The translations under genes were made by a program, and so were the position numbers. From assembly GCF_015493435.1 (NCBI RefSeq), contig NZ_WGDD01000002.1, positions 1-64,000 of the forward strand: a DNA stretch of 64,000 nt, in the 5' to 3' direction. The notes beneath the pieces are model-generated. The model searched no databases, had not been told where the DNA came from, and saw only the letters and a list, made by a program, of their open reading frames with translations. This DNA is from Sulfurovum sp. GTDB lineage: Bacteria > Campylobacterota > Campylobacteria > Campylobacterales > Sulfurovaceae. Shown in pieces: positions 42,396 to 51,299 of this stretch (position 1 is the first letter of the stretch; each line of letters starts with the position of its first letter).

Positions 42396-43241
42396 ATGAG
42401 ATTGAACAAATATATATCACATCATACCAAATACTCCAGACGGGATGCCGACAGGCTCATCGAAGAGGGAGAAGTGACACTGAACAGGAAAGTCTTTAAA
42501 GACTTCGCCTATGACGTACAGGAAGGAGACCATATCGCCGTCAAGGGCAGACCGGTCAAACCAAGTACAGAACTGACGGTGATCGTTTACAACAAACCCA
42601 AGGGAGTACTTGTTACCAAAAAAGACGACCGGGGGCGTGCTACCATTTACCATAAGCTGCCGGGCAAATTCAGGCATTTTGTTCCTGTAGGCAGGCTCGA
42701 CTATGCTTCAGAGGGACTTTTGATCCTTACGGACTCCGTAGAAGTCGCTACCGCGCTTATGGAAAGCGATCTCGAACGTACCTACAACATCAAGATCGAC
42801 AAACCCCTTACACAGGAAATGGCCACCGCTATGAAAGAGGGCCTGGTACTCGACGATGCGAGAGCAGGCGGTCATGAGAAAAGCAAAATATACAGTATGT
42901 CGTTTGCACCGTTTTCCCATTTCGAGATCAGAGCCGAAGGGAAAAGCTTTACCAAACTGCGTGTTACCATTACGGAGGGGAAAAACAGAGAACTGCGGCG
43001 TTTTTTCGGATATTTTGATGCCAAAGTGCTTGACCTCAAACGCGTGGCTTACGGAGGGATAGAACTCAACAACCTACCCACGAACAAAACACGCTTTTTT
43101 ACCCGCAGAGAATATGATGACCTGCACAAGTTCATCAAACAGCTCAAAGCGGAAAAAAAGGCGGAAGCGAAGAACCGGGCCAATGCTTTGAAGCAGGAAG
43201 AGGCGGCCCACAAAGAAAAAAAGTACAAGAAAAAAGATTAG
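42396..43241 (+). CDS. rluB: RsuA/RluB-family pseudouridine synthase
   Basis: A 281-aa rRNA pseudouridine synthase. An S4 domain at the N-terminus (MRLNKYISHHTKYSRRDADR) binds RNA, and the catalytic Asp is in VGRLDYASEGLLILTD (near residues 92-107). The final 40 residues are a Lys/Glu-rich tail. It likely modifies 23S rRNA, as RluB or RluE would. It sits 18 nt after kdsD and 3 nt before rarA, so the three probably form an operon. Exact target assignment within the family is uncertain. Confidence 0.9.
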   Translation: MRLNKYISHHTKYSRRDADRLIEEGEVTLNRKVFKDFAYDVQEGDHIAVKGRPVKPSTELTVIVYNKPKGVLVTKKDDRGRATIYHKLPGKFRHFVPVGRLDYASEGLLILTDSVEVATALMESDLERTYNIKIDKPLTQEMATAMKEGLVLDDARAGGHEKSKIYSMSFAPFSHFEIRAEGKSFTKLRVTITEGKNRELRRFFGYFDAKVLDLKRVAYGGIELNNLPTNKTRFFTRREYDDLHKFIKQLKAEKKAEAKNRANALKQEEAAHKEKKYKKKD

Positions 43242-43244
43242 ACA

Positions 43245-44429
43245 GTGGTCAGCCTTGCGTTAAAATATCGTCCCAAAACACTTGATGCAATTGTCGGGCA
43301 GAAACACCTTCTCGGTGCCAAAGCACCGCTTAGACGGCTGATAGAGTCCAATGCCCTACCCCACAGCTTCTTTTACGGACCTCCGGGATGCGGCAAAACC
43401 ACCCTCGCCCGTATCATTGCCGCACAGCTTGACAAACCCTTCTACGAGATGAATGCCACTACCCTCAAGATCGATGATCTGCGCAAAATCTTCAAAGAGT
43501 ATGCCAATGCCCTTCAGAAACCGCTGATCTTCATCGATGAAGTACACAGGCTGAGCAAGAACCAGCAGGAGGTTCTGCTTCCCTACATGGAGAACAATGC
43601 AGCCTTGGTCATAGGAGCATCAACGGAGAATCCCTACTATGCTCTGACGGCTGCGATGCGTTCACGTTCACACCTCTTTGAACTCGAAGCCATTTTGCCC
43701 GAAGAAATGTCCGCTTATCTGCAGCAGATCGTTTCCCTTGAGTCAATTTCCGTACAGGAAGATGCCATGGAGTACCTTGTCTTTTCAAGCGGAGGAGATG
43801 TACGGGCCATGCTGAATCTCCTGGAGAGCGCCCATGCAGTGGCAACACCCGTGACCCGGGAACTGCTCAAACAGATACGTCCCCATACTATGCAGGCCGG
43901 TTCCGCAGAGAATGAAAGCCACTATGAACTCGCTTCTGCCATGATCAAAAGTATCAGAGGTTCCGATATTGATGCTGCGCTCTACTACCTTGCAAGGCTC
44001 ATAGAGGGAGGAGAACCTGCCGAATTCATTGCAAGACGACTGGCTATCCTTGCCAGTGAAGATATCGGAAATGCCAATCCCCCTGCTCTCAATCTCGCTG
44101 CATCAACCCTGACGATCGTAAAGCATATCGGTTATCCTGAAGCACGTATTTCTTTGTCTCAGCTGGTCATCTACCTGGCCTCTTCACCCAAATCAAACAG
44201 TGCCTACAAAGCCATCAATGCTGCCCAGAAAGCCATTCAAAGCGGGGAAATTTATCCTGTCCCGGATCACATCAAGACCCATGCAAAAGCGTACATCTAT
44301 CCGCATAATTTCGGCGGCTGGGTAGCGCAAAAATATCTTTCGGCCCCTCTGCGATTTTATGAAACACAACAGATCGGCTTTGAAAAAACACTTTATGCGT
44401 GGCACGAAAAGATTGTTTCGGGAACATAA
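43245..44429 (+). CDS. rarA: Replication-associated recombination protein RarA (MgsA)
   Basis: A 394-aa AAA+ ATPase related to clamp loaders and to eukaryotic WRNIP1, acting at stalled forks. It shows RPKTLDAIVGQKHLLG (near residues 9-24), Walker A GPPGCGKTT (near 45-53), Walker B LIFIDEVHRLS (near 94-104), sensor VIGASTENPYYAL (near 121-133), and the C-terminal tetramerisation domain with GYPEARISLSQLVIYLA. The start is GTG at 43245, 3 nt after the rluB stop. Length is slightly below the average 440 aa, but all core motifs are present. Confidence 0.95.
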   Translation: MVSLALKYRPKTLDAIVGQKHLLGAKAPLRRLIESNALPHSFFYGPPGCGKTTLARIIAAQLDKPFYEMNATTLKIDDLRKIFKEYANALQKPLIFIDEVHRLSKNQQEVLLPYMENNAALVIGASTENPYYALTAAMRSRSHLFELEAILPEEMSAYLQQIVSLESISVQEDAMEYLVFSSGGDVRAMLNLLESAHAVATPVTRELLKQIRPHTMQAGSAENESHYELASAMIKSIRGSDIDAALYYLARLIEGGEPAEFIARRLAILASEDIGNANPPALNLAASTLTIVKHIGYPEARISLSQLVIYLASSPKSNSAYKAINAAQKAIQSGEIYPVPDHIKTHAKAYIYPHNFGGWVAQKYLSAPLRFYETQQIGFEKTLYAWHEKIVSGT

Positions 44430-44433
44430 ACCG

Positions 44434-44847
44434 CTATTTGAGCGATTTTAAGGCGGATTTGGCTTCTTCAGGAGTCATGGCACCGGAAAAGAATTTGTTT
44501 TCCACATCATCGACCTGCTTTAAAAGTTTTGTCTTGAGCGGTTCACCGTTGACTCTGTTCCTGATAAAGTCTTTCAGCAGTGAAAAGTCAGGATAAAGTT
44601 CCAAAAACTCCCCTTTCAGTGTCCCATCATTCCATGCAGCGATCTGGGTTTTGGCATCAACCCCATCAACATTCAGTACTTCCCTGCCGACACTGTCCAC
44701 ACCTTTATAGGCATCATATTTATGTTTCTGCTCATACGCATTGTTTCTGTAGGGTTCATCTTCTTCCTGAATCCCCGATATAAATGTGGTAACAAAGTAG
44801 AGAAAGGCCAGTCCTACCGCAAGAAATATCAAAAAGCTTTTATCCAT
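44434..44847 (-). CDS. Membrane-anchored hypothetical protein
   Basis: A 137-aa protein with an N-terminal membrane anchor (SFLIFLAVGLAFLYFVTTFI, near residues 4-23) and a soluble acidic domain including KYDAYKGVDSVGREVLNVDG and a C-terminal helix EEAKSALKSLK. It ends 4 bp from convergent rarA. It was not recognised as a named family, but proteins of this shape are widespread in Campylobacterota. No partner gene is adjacent. The gap from 44848 to 45020 shows nothing else. Confidence 0.75.
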   Translation of the reverse strand: MDKSFLIFLAVGLAFLYFVTTFISGIQEEDEPYRNNAYEQKHKYDAYKGVDSVGREVLNVDGVDAKTQIAAWNDGTLKGEFLELYPDFSLLKDFIRNRVNGEPLKTKLLKQVDDVENKFFSGAMTPEEAKSALKSLK

Positions 44848-45020
44848 AATATTGTCCTATAAAAAATTATTTTGACTATTATACAATGATTTTTGGAAAA
44901 TAAGACGATATGTTTGTGTGGTATAACTGAAGTTAAAGCGAAAAAACGAGCTGCTATTTTCTTCTGTTTTCAAGAAAACAAGTGATCAGTTTTCTCTTCA
45001 TTTCAATCAATATAGCCTTT

Positions 45021-45488
45021 TTATCTTTTATCTTTTTTTAGTGCTTCAAGCTTTTTAAGTTCCAATACATCATATTTATCTTTAAGTCTATCTGTAGCTG
45101 CTTTATTCTTAATGAGATCATGGAGACTTATAAAGTTAATCTCTTCACCAAATAGGCTGTTGTTTGTTTTATTGTTCCATGCTTCAGAAAATGCAACACC
45201 ATCGATATCGGTCAATATATCAATTCTCATAGGCTCTATACCTATTTGCAATACAAAGTTTTCTGTATTCAATTCATCTATTGTAATCTCATGAGGTACA
45301 GGAAAATCATCAAAAGCTTTTTGTATTTTCTGTGCATTCTCTATAGATTTTTCAACCCACAGATCTATATCCAATGTATGCCTGCTGTAGCCATAATTTC
45401 CCATTGCATAGGCACCAATAACAAGGTATTTCACATCATATTTGTTAAAGAGCAGCAGCATGTCTTTATAGTCTTCAAAGTACTCCAC
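45021..45488 (-). CDS. Nucleotidyltransferase, possible toxin of a two-gene module
   Basis: A 155-aa protein with a minimal nucleotidyltransferase fold. The active-site region is YLVIGAYAMGNYGYSRHTLD followed by IDLWVEK, giving the GxxA...hDhD pattern near residues 22-45, and a third acidic residue in MRIDILTDID (near 93-102). It resembles the DUF6036/AbiEii-like group, members of which are toxins that add nucleotides to tRNA or proteins, while others are simple modifying enzymes. It follows a 65-aa gene by 2 nt. The pair is AT-rich and sits beside a tRNA cluster, which suggests acquisition. Confidence 0.8.
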   Translation of the reverse strand: MEYFEDYKDMLLLFNKYDVKYLVIGAYAMGNYGYSRHTLDIDLWVEKSIENAQKIQKAFDDFPVPHEITIDELNTENFVLQIGIEPMRIDILTDIDGVAFSEAWNNKTNNSLFGEEINFISLHDLIKNKAATDRLKDKYDVLELKKLEALKKDKR

Positions 45489-45490
45489 TG

Positions 45491-45688
45491 CTAAGCCTTT
45501 ACGTTTCTAATTGTAATCTTTGTTTTATCCAATCGTGGCGGATACCTGCCGTGTATTTCAAAGTAACGCTGTGCCGCCATCGATGTCATCATCTTGAATA
45601 GTTCATCGCCGGTTAATCCAAATACAAAACTGTGATGGGATTCATCATGAAGTGACATTTTATTGATTGTGACTACTCTTTTTTTCAT
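45491..45688 (-). CDS. Small protein, possible antitoxin partner
   Basis: A 65-aa basic protein (MKKRVVTINKMSLHDESHHS onward) with no recognised domain. It ends 2 nt before the nucleotidyltransferase gene, so the two are cotranscribed with the small gene first, the usual antitoxin-toxin order. FGLTGDELFKMMTSMAAQRY could form a helix for binding the partner. It has no clear DNA-binding motif. Role is inferred only from arrangement. The 237 bp upstream are AT-rich and hold no other gene. Confidence 0.6.
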   Translation of the reverse strand: MKKRVVTINKMSLHDESHHSFVFGLTGDELFKMMTSMAAQRYFEIHGRYPPRLDKTKITIRNVKA

Positions 45689-45925
45689 ACATTTACCTTT
45701 GGATTATTATAGCATATTTGCTCATCTAACCTATCTGATAAACGGTACTGACTCTAATAAAGGTTAGAAAGTGATACATTTTCAAGTTGAAATTCATAAT
45801 CGAAGAATCCCAAGGAAGTCTGCTTTGTGAAGGTTTTTAGAATTGGCGGGAATAAAATATATATTCTGATTGTTTTTCAAAAAGATTTAAAAGTTTGATT
45901 TTTTTAGAAAGCCCTGTTTTAGGGA

Positions 45926-46010
45926 TGGTACGGATGAGAAGACTCGAACTTCCACGCCGTGAGGCACCAGATCCTAAGTCTGGCGTGTATACCAATTTCA
46001 CCACATCCGC
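45926..46010 (-). tRNA. tRNA-Leu (anticodon TAG)
   Basis: The minus strand folds to a tRNA with acceptor GCGGATG/CATCCGT, a long variable arm, anticodon loop CTTAGGA and encoded CCA. The TAG anticodon reads CTA-type leucine codons. It is the last of five tRNAs in a minus-strand cluster. Confidence 0.95.
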
Positions 46011-46036
46011 ATCAATTAAATTAACAATAGTTAAAG

Positions 46037-46113
46037 TGGTACACCCGTCAGGATTCGAACCTGAGACCGCCCGCTTAGAAGGCGGGTGCTCTATCCAGCT
46101 GAGCTACGAGTGC
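46037..46113 (-). tRNA. tRNA-Arg (anticodon TCT)
   Basis: Cloverleaf with acceptor GCACTCG, anticodon stem CCCGC/GCGGG around CTTCTAA, T loop GGTTCGAATCC and encoded CCA. It lies 26 nt from the leucine tRNA. Confidence 0.96.
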
Positions 46114-46175
46114 ATTTATAAATCCATAGTAAATAAAATCAATTATATGAGCCAACTGCTGAAGTCGTCAATAGA

Positions 46176-46252
46176 TGGTACGCCAGAGAGGACTCGAACC
46201 CCTAACCCTCAGATCCGAAGTCTGATGCTCTATCCAATTGAGCCACTAGCGC
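46176..46252 (-). tRNA. tRNA-Arg (anticodon TCG)
   Basis: Cloverleaf with acceptor GCGCTAG, anticodon stem TCAGA/TCTGA around CTTCGGA, T loop GGTTCGAGTCC and encoded CCA. A second arginine tRNA in the same cluster, reading CGN codons. Confidence 0.95.
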
Positions 46253-46286
46253 TTCTTCTGTAGTAAGGTTCAATCATGTGATTAAA

Positions 46287-46363
46287 TGGGGTGGACGACG
46301 GGGCTCGAACCCGCGACAACCTGTGCCACAAACAGGTGCTCTACCAGCTGAACTACGTCCACC
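46287..46363 (-). tRNA. tRNA-His (anticodon GTG)
   Basis: Cloverleaf with anticodon stem CCTGT/ACAGG around TTGTGGC. The extra 5' G (base 46363) opposes C73 next to the encoded CCA, the identity feature of histidine tRNA. Confidence 0.95.
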
Positions 46364-46403
46364 ATCAATTGTTATATTATACTGTCGATTTTAAATATCT
46401 GAA

Positions 46404-46480
46404 TGGTCGGAGTGAAAGGACTCGAACCTTCGACCCCCTGGTCCCAAACCAGGTGCGCTACCAGACTGCGCTACACTCCG
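46404..46480 (-). tRNA. tRNA-Pro (anticodon TGG)
   Basis: Cloverleaf with acceptor CGGAGTG/CACTCCG, anticodon stem CCTGG/CCAGG around TTTGGGA, and encoded CCA. It is the first gene of the minus-strand tRNA cluster. The starting C is typical of bacterial proline tRNA. Confidence 0.96.
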
Positions 46481-46642
46481 TTGACTTCAAATCCGAAGAT
46501 CAGATTTAAAAAGGACTGCAATTATAGTCAAAAGGTTTTGATTTGTCAATAGTTATTATGAAATTTGTGTATTTTTTTGCTTTTTTACACAAATTACTCT
46601 TTTTAAAGAATGATTTCCTGCAAATATTTTCCGAACTCATGA

Positions 46643-46648
46643 TAGAAT
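46643..46648 (+). promoter_or_regulatory. -10 element for the SNF symporter gene
   Basis: TAGAAT, inside the 13-mer TGATAGAATCATT that also precedes batA. It stands 26 nt before the ATG, with AAGGAG between. Assignment is by eye, with no clear -35. Confidence 0.4.
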
Positions 46649-46674
46649 CATTACTATCTATCTAAGGAGTGAGT

Positions 46675-48027
46675 ATGGCAAAAGCACGGTTTAGCCGGGT
46701 CGGATTTATTCTTGCTGCTGCAGGTGCAGCAGTAGGACTTGGGAATATATGGAAATTCCCCTATATTACAGGGTTGTACGGAGGCGGTGCCTTTGTTTTT
46801 GTTTACCTCATTACCGTGATGCTTATCGGGTTCTCTATTCTTGCTGCTGAAATGTTCATTGGATATAAAGGAGGGAAAGATGCTGTTACAAGTTTCGAAC
46901 TGGTAGCCCCCGAAGGGAAAAAAAGCTGGAAATTTGCCGGGTTCATGTTCATAAGCGGTATGATCATCATGACCTTCTATTCCGTCGTGATCGGATGGAT
47001 TTTTCACTATATCTACCTCTCTGCCAGCGGTGGCCTGCCGACCAGCATGGATGAGGCAAAAACCACTTTTGACACACTTGTAGGTCTCTCTCCGCTTACT
47101 GCAACACTCTGGCATCTGCTTGCCACCGTTTTTGTTGCTGCTGTACTGATGGGCGGCATCAAAGCCGGTATTGAGAAAGCGAACCTTATTTTAATGCCTA
47201 TGCTGATGGCCATCCTTCTCGGGCTGCTTATTTATGCGATGAACTTTGACGGATTTGGCAAAGCACTGGCTTTCATGTTTGAACCGGACTGGAGCAAACT
47301 CAATTCAGAAGCGATCGTGAGAGCGGTCGGGCATGCTTTTTTCACACTTTCTATCGGTCTGGGAACCATGATCACCTATGCCGCCTCCATGAGCCATAAA
47401 CAGTCTGTGTTCAAAGCCGCCTTCTGGGTCACCATGCTCGATACGTTGATCGCTTTGATCGCCGGGGTAATGCTGTACAGTTTCATTTTTCAATTCCATG
47501 CCGAACCGGGGCAGGGTCCCGGACTTGTATTCAAAACACTTCCGGTTATTCTTACCCAGCTTGGAACAACCGGTACCGTACTGGCAGCCATATTTTTTAT
47601 TGCCCTGGCATTTGCAGGTCTTACTTCCGCCATTTCACTGACAGAACCCGCTGTCGAATATTTCATTCAGCGTTTTCACTGGAGCCGCCCCAAAGCAGTC
47701 ATTGTCAATACAACACTCTACTTTATCATCGGTATCAGTGCCATTCTCAGCTACACTAAAACATATGGTGCAGCTTTCAGCATTGGGGGCACCCCGCTTT
47801 TTGACGCTTTTGAGTTCTCTACCGACTCTATTCTTTTGCCGCTCGGCGGTTTACTCATCGCCATTTTTGTAGGATATGTCCTTCCTGAACACACCCGTGA
47901 AGAGATGAGGAAACACCACCGTGTTCCCCTGCGCTTTTACAAAATATGGCGCTTTAGCCTGCGATACATCGCCCCTGCCGCGATCATCTTTATGATGCTC
48001 AACAACTTTGGTATCATCAAGATATAA
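46675..48027 (+). CDS. Sodium-dependent transporter, SNF (neurotransmitter symporter) family
   Basis: A 450-aa, LeuT-fold inner membrane protein with about 11-12 hydrophobic segments. The first helix holds the sodium/substrate site AAAGAAVGLGNIWKFPYITG (near residues 13-32), and helix 6 has SIGLGTMITYASM-like sequence (near 222-234). It likely imports an amino acid or similar solute with Na+. The ATG at 46675 with AAGGAG is preferred to a GTG 6 nt upstream. It is monocistronic by appearance. The 207-bp gap downstream has only a short hairpin. Confidence 0.93.
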   Translation: MAKARFSRVGFILAAAGAAVGLGNIWKFPYITGLYGGGAFVFVYLITVMLIGFSILAAEMFIGYKGGKDAVTSFELVAPEGKKSWKFAGFMFISGMIIMTFYSVVIGWIFHYIYLSASGGLPTSMDEAKTTFDTLVGLSPLTATLWHLLATVFVAAVLMGGIKAGIEKANLILMPMLMAILLGLLIYAMNFDGFGKALAFMFEPDWSKLNSEAIVRAVGHAFFTLSIGLGTMITYAASMSHKQSVFKAAFWVTMLDTLIALIAGVMLYSFIFQFHAEPGQGPGLVFKTLPVILTQLGTTGTVLAAIFFIALAFAGLTSAISLTEPAVEYFIQRFHWSRPKAVIVNTTLYFIIGISAILSYTKTYGAAFSIGGTPLFDAFEFSTDSILLPLGGLLIAIFVGYVLPEHTREEMRKHHRVPLRFYKIWRFSLRYIAPAAIIFMMLNNFGIIKI

Positions 48028-48234
48028 CTATATTCAGCGGCTGATTTGGAAGAAGAAAAATAACGGGGAAACCATTTGAAAGCAGGGTACGCTTCCTGAC
48101 GGAACCTTGGATCCGGAAGAGTGATAAAGCGTAGATCCTCACTGAGGAAGATAGATGCATTTATAAACAAAATTTTAGTGATGGTCTTTTACGCTGTTTT
48201 GATATCATAGGGCACGGTGCCGCCCTACGCGTAG
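48028..48234. terminator. Spacer between convergent symporter and purM genes, with a short hairpin
   Basis: TAGGGC (48208-48213) and GCCCTA (48222-48227) enclose 8 nt and stand just beyond the purM stop, a possible terminator. The rest of the spacer has broken inverted repeats around 48086-48140 (GGTACGCTTCC, GGAAGAG, AAAGCGTAGA) but no frame that reads like a gene. Confidence 0.35.
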
Positions 48235-49230
48235 TTAAACGAGATCTACGCCTTTTTCACCGTGAACCAGTGAACCAATGACATATCCGTCTGTATTGGC
48301 AAGTACAGCATTTACATCTTCAGGTTCAACGACCCATACCATGCCTACGCCCATATTGAAGGCTCTGAACATTTCTTCTTCATCCACATACTGGCCCATG
48401 AATTTGAAGATCGGAAGCACACGGATATCATCCTTTTTTACAATGGCTCGCATACCATCGGGAAGTACTCTGGGGAGATTCTCGACAATTCCGCCTCCCG
48501 TAATGTGTGCGAGTGCTTTAATGTGTGCCTTGTTTGCCTTGTACTCTTTTACATAGATGCGTGTGGGTTCCAACAGCGTATCGCGCAGAGGTTTTCCTTC
48601 AAACTCTGTTTCAAGATTCATTCCGAGCTTCTCAAAAAAGAGTTTTCGTACCAGGGAATAGCCGTTGGAATGCACTCCCGAACTTGGCATAGCGATGAGT
48701 ACCTGCCCCTCTTTGACATTGGCGACCGTATCCATCTCGGAACGCTCAGCGATCCCTACAGCGAAACCAGCAAGATCAAAATCGTTCTCCGAGTACATTC
48801 CCGGCATTTCAGCTGTTTCCCCGCCTACCAATGCACATTCCGAACGCCTGCATCCTTCAGCGATCCCGGCGACAACATCTTTGGCATTCTCCGGCAGCAG
48901 CTTTCCTGTCGCATAGTAGTCCAGAAAGAACATCGGGACACCGTTGTTGCAAATAAGATCATTGACGCACATTGCTACCAGATCGATGCCTACAGTATCG
49001 AGTCTGCCGCTCTCAATAGCGATTTTAAGTTTTGTTCCCACTCCGTCCGTTGCCGAGAGGATAACGGGCTCTTTGTAGCCGGAAGGCAGGGCATAGGCAC
49101 CGGCGAACGATCCTATACCGCCGATTACATTGCTGTCAAATGTTGATTTGACATCTGCCTTGATCGCTTCTACAAACTCATTCCCCGCATCAATATCGAC
49201 ACCGGCATCTTTATATGAAATATTTGACAT
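48235..49230 (-). CDS. purM: Phosphoribosylformylglycinamidine cyclo-ligase
   Basis: A 331-aa AIR synthetase of purine biosynthesis. The ATP-binding N-terminal half has SYKDAGVDIDAGNEFVEAIK (near residues 5-24), followed by VILSATDGVGTKLKIA (near 56-71) and VGGETAEMPGMY (near 136-147); the C-terminal half has ITGGGIVENLPRVLPDG (near 243-259). Length and motifs are typical. It probably begins a transcript alone or after the DUF2892 gene, which starts 219 nt upstream and ends 3 nt before it. Confidence 0.96.
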   Translation of the reverse strand: MSNISYKDAGVDIDAGNEFVEAIKADVKSTFDSNVIGGIGSFAGAYALPSGYKEPVILSATDGVGTKLKIAIESGRLDTVGIDLVAMCVNDLICNNGVPMFFLDYYATGKLLPENAKDVVAGIAEGCRRSECALVGGETAEMPGMYSENDFDLAGFAVGIAERSEMDTVANVKEGQVLIAMPSSGVHSNGYSLVRKLFFEKLGMNLETEFEGKPLRDTLLEPTRIYVKEYKANKAHIKALAHITGGGIVENLPRVLPDGMRAIVKKDDIRVLPIFKFMGQYVDEEEMFRAFNMGVGMVWVVEPEDVNAVLANTDGYVIGSLVHGEKGVDLV

Positions 49231-49233
49231 ACT

Positions 49234-49449
49234 CTATTCCTTCGTTTCTTGGCATTTACAAGGCGGGAATATGCTTTTCAAAATGAGCAGTCCAGGACAA
49301 AAACCTGTCAATCCCGCAATCATCAGCATCACCATCATTGCCAGCATTACAATAAATGCAGCCGCAAACATTTTGGAGCCGGCCAGCCCCATAATCAGCC
49401 CAAGTATAATTGCCTGGACGATCCTCTGCATTCTTTCAGCGCATAACAT
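49234..49449 (-). CDS. DUF2892-like small membrane protein
   Basis: A 71-aa protein with two hydrophobic helices (AIILGLIMGLAGSKMFAAAF and MLAMMVMLMIAGLTGF) followed by CPGLLILKSIFPPCKCQ, where Cys-rich sequence follows the second helix. This fits the DUF2892/YgaP-type membrane domain, whose role is unclear. AAGGAT is well placed before the ATG. It ends 3 nt before purM, suggesting cotranscription. Confidence 0.72.
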   Translation of the reverse strand: MLCAERMQRIVQAIILGLIMGLAGSKMFAAAFIVMLAMMVMLMIAGLTGFCPGLLILKSIFPPCKCQETKE

Positions 49450-49488
49450 TTAAAATCCTTGTAAAATTTTGGTGCATTATAGCAAAAA

Positions 49489-49803
49489 CTAACTTCTAAG
49501 CTTCCGCCCCAGTTTTGCTTCAACGGAACCGACTTTTTTGTTCAGACGTCCCACCGGCCCCTCCCTCCAGTCGATCTTTATGGAACTGTAAATACGCCCG
49601 CAGTCTTTCTGAAGCTCCGTATAGGCAGCAGAGATCACCGCCATAACCTCATCAACTGTTTCCCCTTCAATAATCGTACCCATGGGTGTAAGCTGATATT
49701 CCAGACCGCTTCTGTCTACAATATCCAATACTCTTGCGACAAAAGCGCTTTTACTTTGTGTCTGTTCCGTAGGGAACATCGAAAACTCTACTAACGCTGA
49801 CAT
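49489..49803 (-). CDS. MTH1187/YkoF-family thiamine-binding protein
   Basis: A 104-aa ferredoxin-like protein of the MTH1187 family, with SALVEFSMFPTEQTQSKSAF at the N-terminus, LTPMGTIIEGETVDEVMAVI (near residues 39-58) and IKIDWREGPVGRLNKKVGSV near the end. Family members bind thiamine or related pyrimidines and may act in its transport or sensing. No thiamine gene lies nearby, and no TPP riboswitch was seen. It is divergent from the flavoprotein gene with 36 bp between. Confidence 0.87.
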   Translation of the reverse strand: MSALVEFSMFPTEQTQSKSAFVARVLDIVDRSGLEYQLTPMGTIIEGETVDEVMAVISAAYTELQKDCGRIYSSIKIDWREGPVGRLNKKVGSVEAKLGRKLRS

Positions 49804-49839
49804 ATAACTCCTTTTATTATCAAAAAGCTATAATATCTT

Positions 49840-51063
49840 ATGAATAATAAACCTATGATAATTATCGGTGCCGGAGCAAGTGGACTTATTGCCGCTGTTA
49901 CCTCTGCAAGAGCAGGGCAGAGGGTACTCCTACTTGAACAAAACAGCAAAATAGGCAAAAAGATACTCGTCTCCGGAAACGGACAATGCAACATAGACAA
50001 CAGGGACATCAGTACAAACCGTTTTCATTCCCAAAACCCCGACTTCATTAAAGCAGTGTTCAAAGACTACGGATTTGACACAGTAAAAAAGTTTTTCACA
50101 TCCATTGGACTTGAACTCACAGAAGGGAAGGACGGCAAAATGTTTCCTATGTCCTTACAGGCAGGCAGTGTTGTGGAACTTCTTGAATATGAAGCAAAGC
50201 GGGTAGGGGTGGAGATCGTTTGTGACTGTACTGTAACCTCCATACGCAAAGACGCAGATATTTTTGTACTGGAAACTTCACAGGGTACAAAAATGTGCAG
50301 GAAACTGCTGCTGGCTTCCGGTTCGGCGGCAGCACCGCAACTTGGCGGCTCCAGTTCCGGTTATGCATTTGCTGCAAGACTGGGACATACCCTCATACCG
50401 CACCATCCTTCTCTTGTACAGCTGTGCTCAGAAGATACCTGGGTCAAAGCCTGCGCAGGGGTAAAAGTAGCCGGGTTGGCACAACTCTATGCCAATGGCG
50501 AGTATATCATCGAAAAAAAAGGTGATCTGCTTTTTACAAACTACGGCATAAGCGGACTTGCCATTCTTGACCTCAGCCGGGAAGCAAGTACCAGGCTGTC
50601 CCACTTTGACTACTGTGAACTCAGCCTTGACCTCATCCCAAACCTGAGTAAAGAAAAATTGACCAGCCTGCTGCTTGGAAGAATCCGGAAAGAGAGTGAA
50701 AAACCTCTTGCCCTCTGGCTACAAGGCATTCTCAATAAAAAACTTGTTCCGGTAATCATCGAACAATCCAAATGCCGGGCGAAAACTGAACAAGAACTCG
50801 GCAGAAAAGATATCAACAAACTTGTTCACTCCATCAAAAAACTCAAACTGAACATTAGCGATACCAGAGGTTTCAGGGGGGCCGAAGTTTCTACAGGCGG
50901 TATAGATACAAGTGAAGTAAATCCACATACCATGGAGTCAAAACTGACATCCGGCCTTTTCTTTGCAGGGGAAATACTCGATGTAGACGGTGACAGGGGA
51001 GGGTTCAATTTCCATTTTGCCTGGGTTACAGGAATGCGTGCGGGAAAATTAGGTAGAAAATGA
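49840..51063 (+). CDS. HI0933-family NAD(P)/FAD-dependent oxidoreductase
   Basis: A 407-aa flavoprotein of the HI0933/YhiN family. The dinucleotide motif IIGAGASGLIAAVTSARAG (near residues 8-26) opens the protein, followed by KKILVSGNGQCNIDN (near 45-59) and LLLASGSAAAPQLGGSSSGY (near 154-173). The C-terminal FAD contact is AGEILDVDGDRGGFNFHFAW (near 373-392). The physiological substrate of the family is not settled. It is followed by a tRNA-Val gene on the other strand. Confidence 0.92.
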   Translation: MNNKPMIIIGAGASGLIAAVTSARAGQRVLLLEQNSKIGKKILVSGNGQCNIDNRDISTNRFHSQNPDFIKAVFKDYGFDTVKKFFTSIGLELTEGKDGKMFPMSLQAGSVVELLEYEAKRVGVEIVCDCTVTSIRKDADIFVLETSQGTKMCRKLLLASGSAAAPQLGGSSSGYAFAARLGHTLIPHHPSLVQLCSEDTWVKACAGVKVAGLAQLYANGEYIIEKKGDLLFTNYGISGLAILDLSREASTRLSHFDYCELSLDLIPNLSKEKLTSLLLGRIRKESEKPLALWLQGILNKKLVPVIIEQSKCRAKTEQELGRKDINKLVHSIKKLKLNISDTRGFRGAEVSTGGIDTSEVNPHTMESKLTSGLFFAGEILDVDGDRGGFNFHFAWVTGMRAGKLGRK

Positions 51064-51175
51064 AACAGGTACAGTTCAATTAAACGTACATTTCGACTTA
51101 CATTGGATGACAAGTCTGGTAATACTAAGTAGCTGTGAAATCTAAGGAAAGTCCCTATATAGAGTACTTTATGAG

Positions 51176-51251
51176 TGGTGATCACGATTGGACTTGAACC
51201 AACGACCACTACCATGTCAAGGTAGTGCTCTACCAACTGAGCTACGCGATC
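51176..51251 (-). tRNA. tRNA-Val (anticodon GAC)
   Basis: Acceptor GATCGCG pairs with CGTGATC (one wobble), anticodon stem CTACC/GGTAG surrounds TTGACAT, and CCA is encoded. The 76-nt boundaries were set from acceptor pairing. It stands alone, away from the five-gene cluster. Confidence 0.95.
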
Positions 51252-51299
51252 ACATTTTGTAGGATGGCATTATAGCCAAGAGATACTTAAAAATATCTC

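Noticed and set aside
45895-46509. Two plus-strand open frames of 122 and 72 codons
   Set aside because: They run through five minus-strand tRNA genes; the apparent proteins are antisense readings of tRNA.
48086-48140. Palindromic mobile element between the symporter and purM genes
   Set aside because: Matching pieces (GGTACGCTTCC, GGAAGAG, AAAGCGTAGA) are too broken to define arms with confidence.
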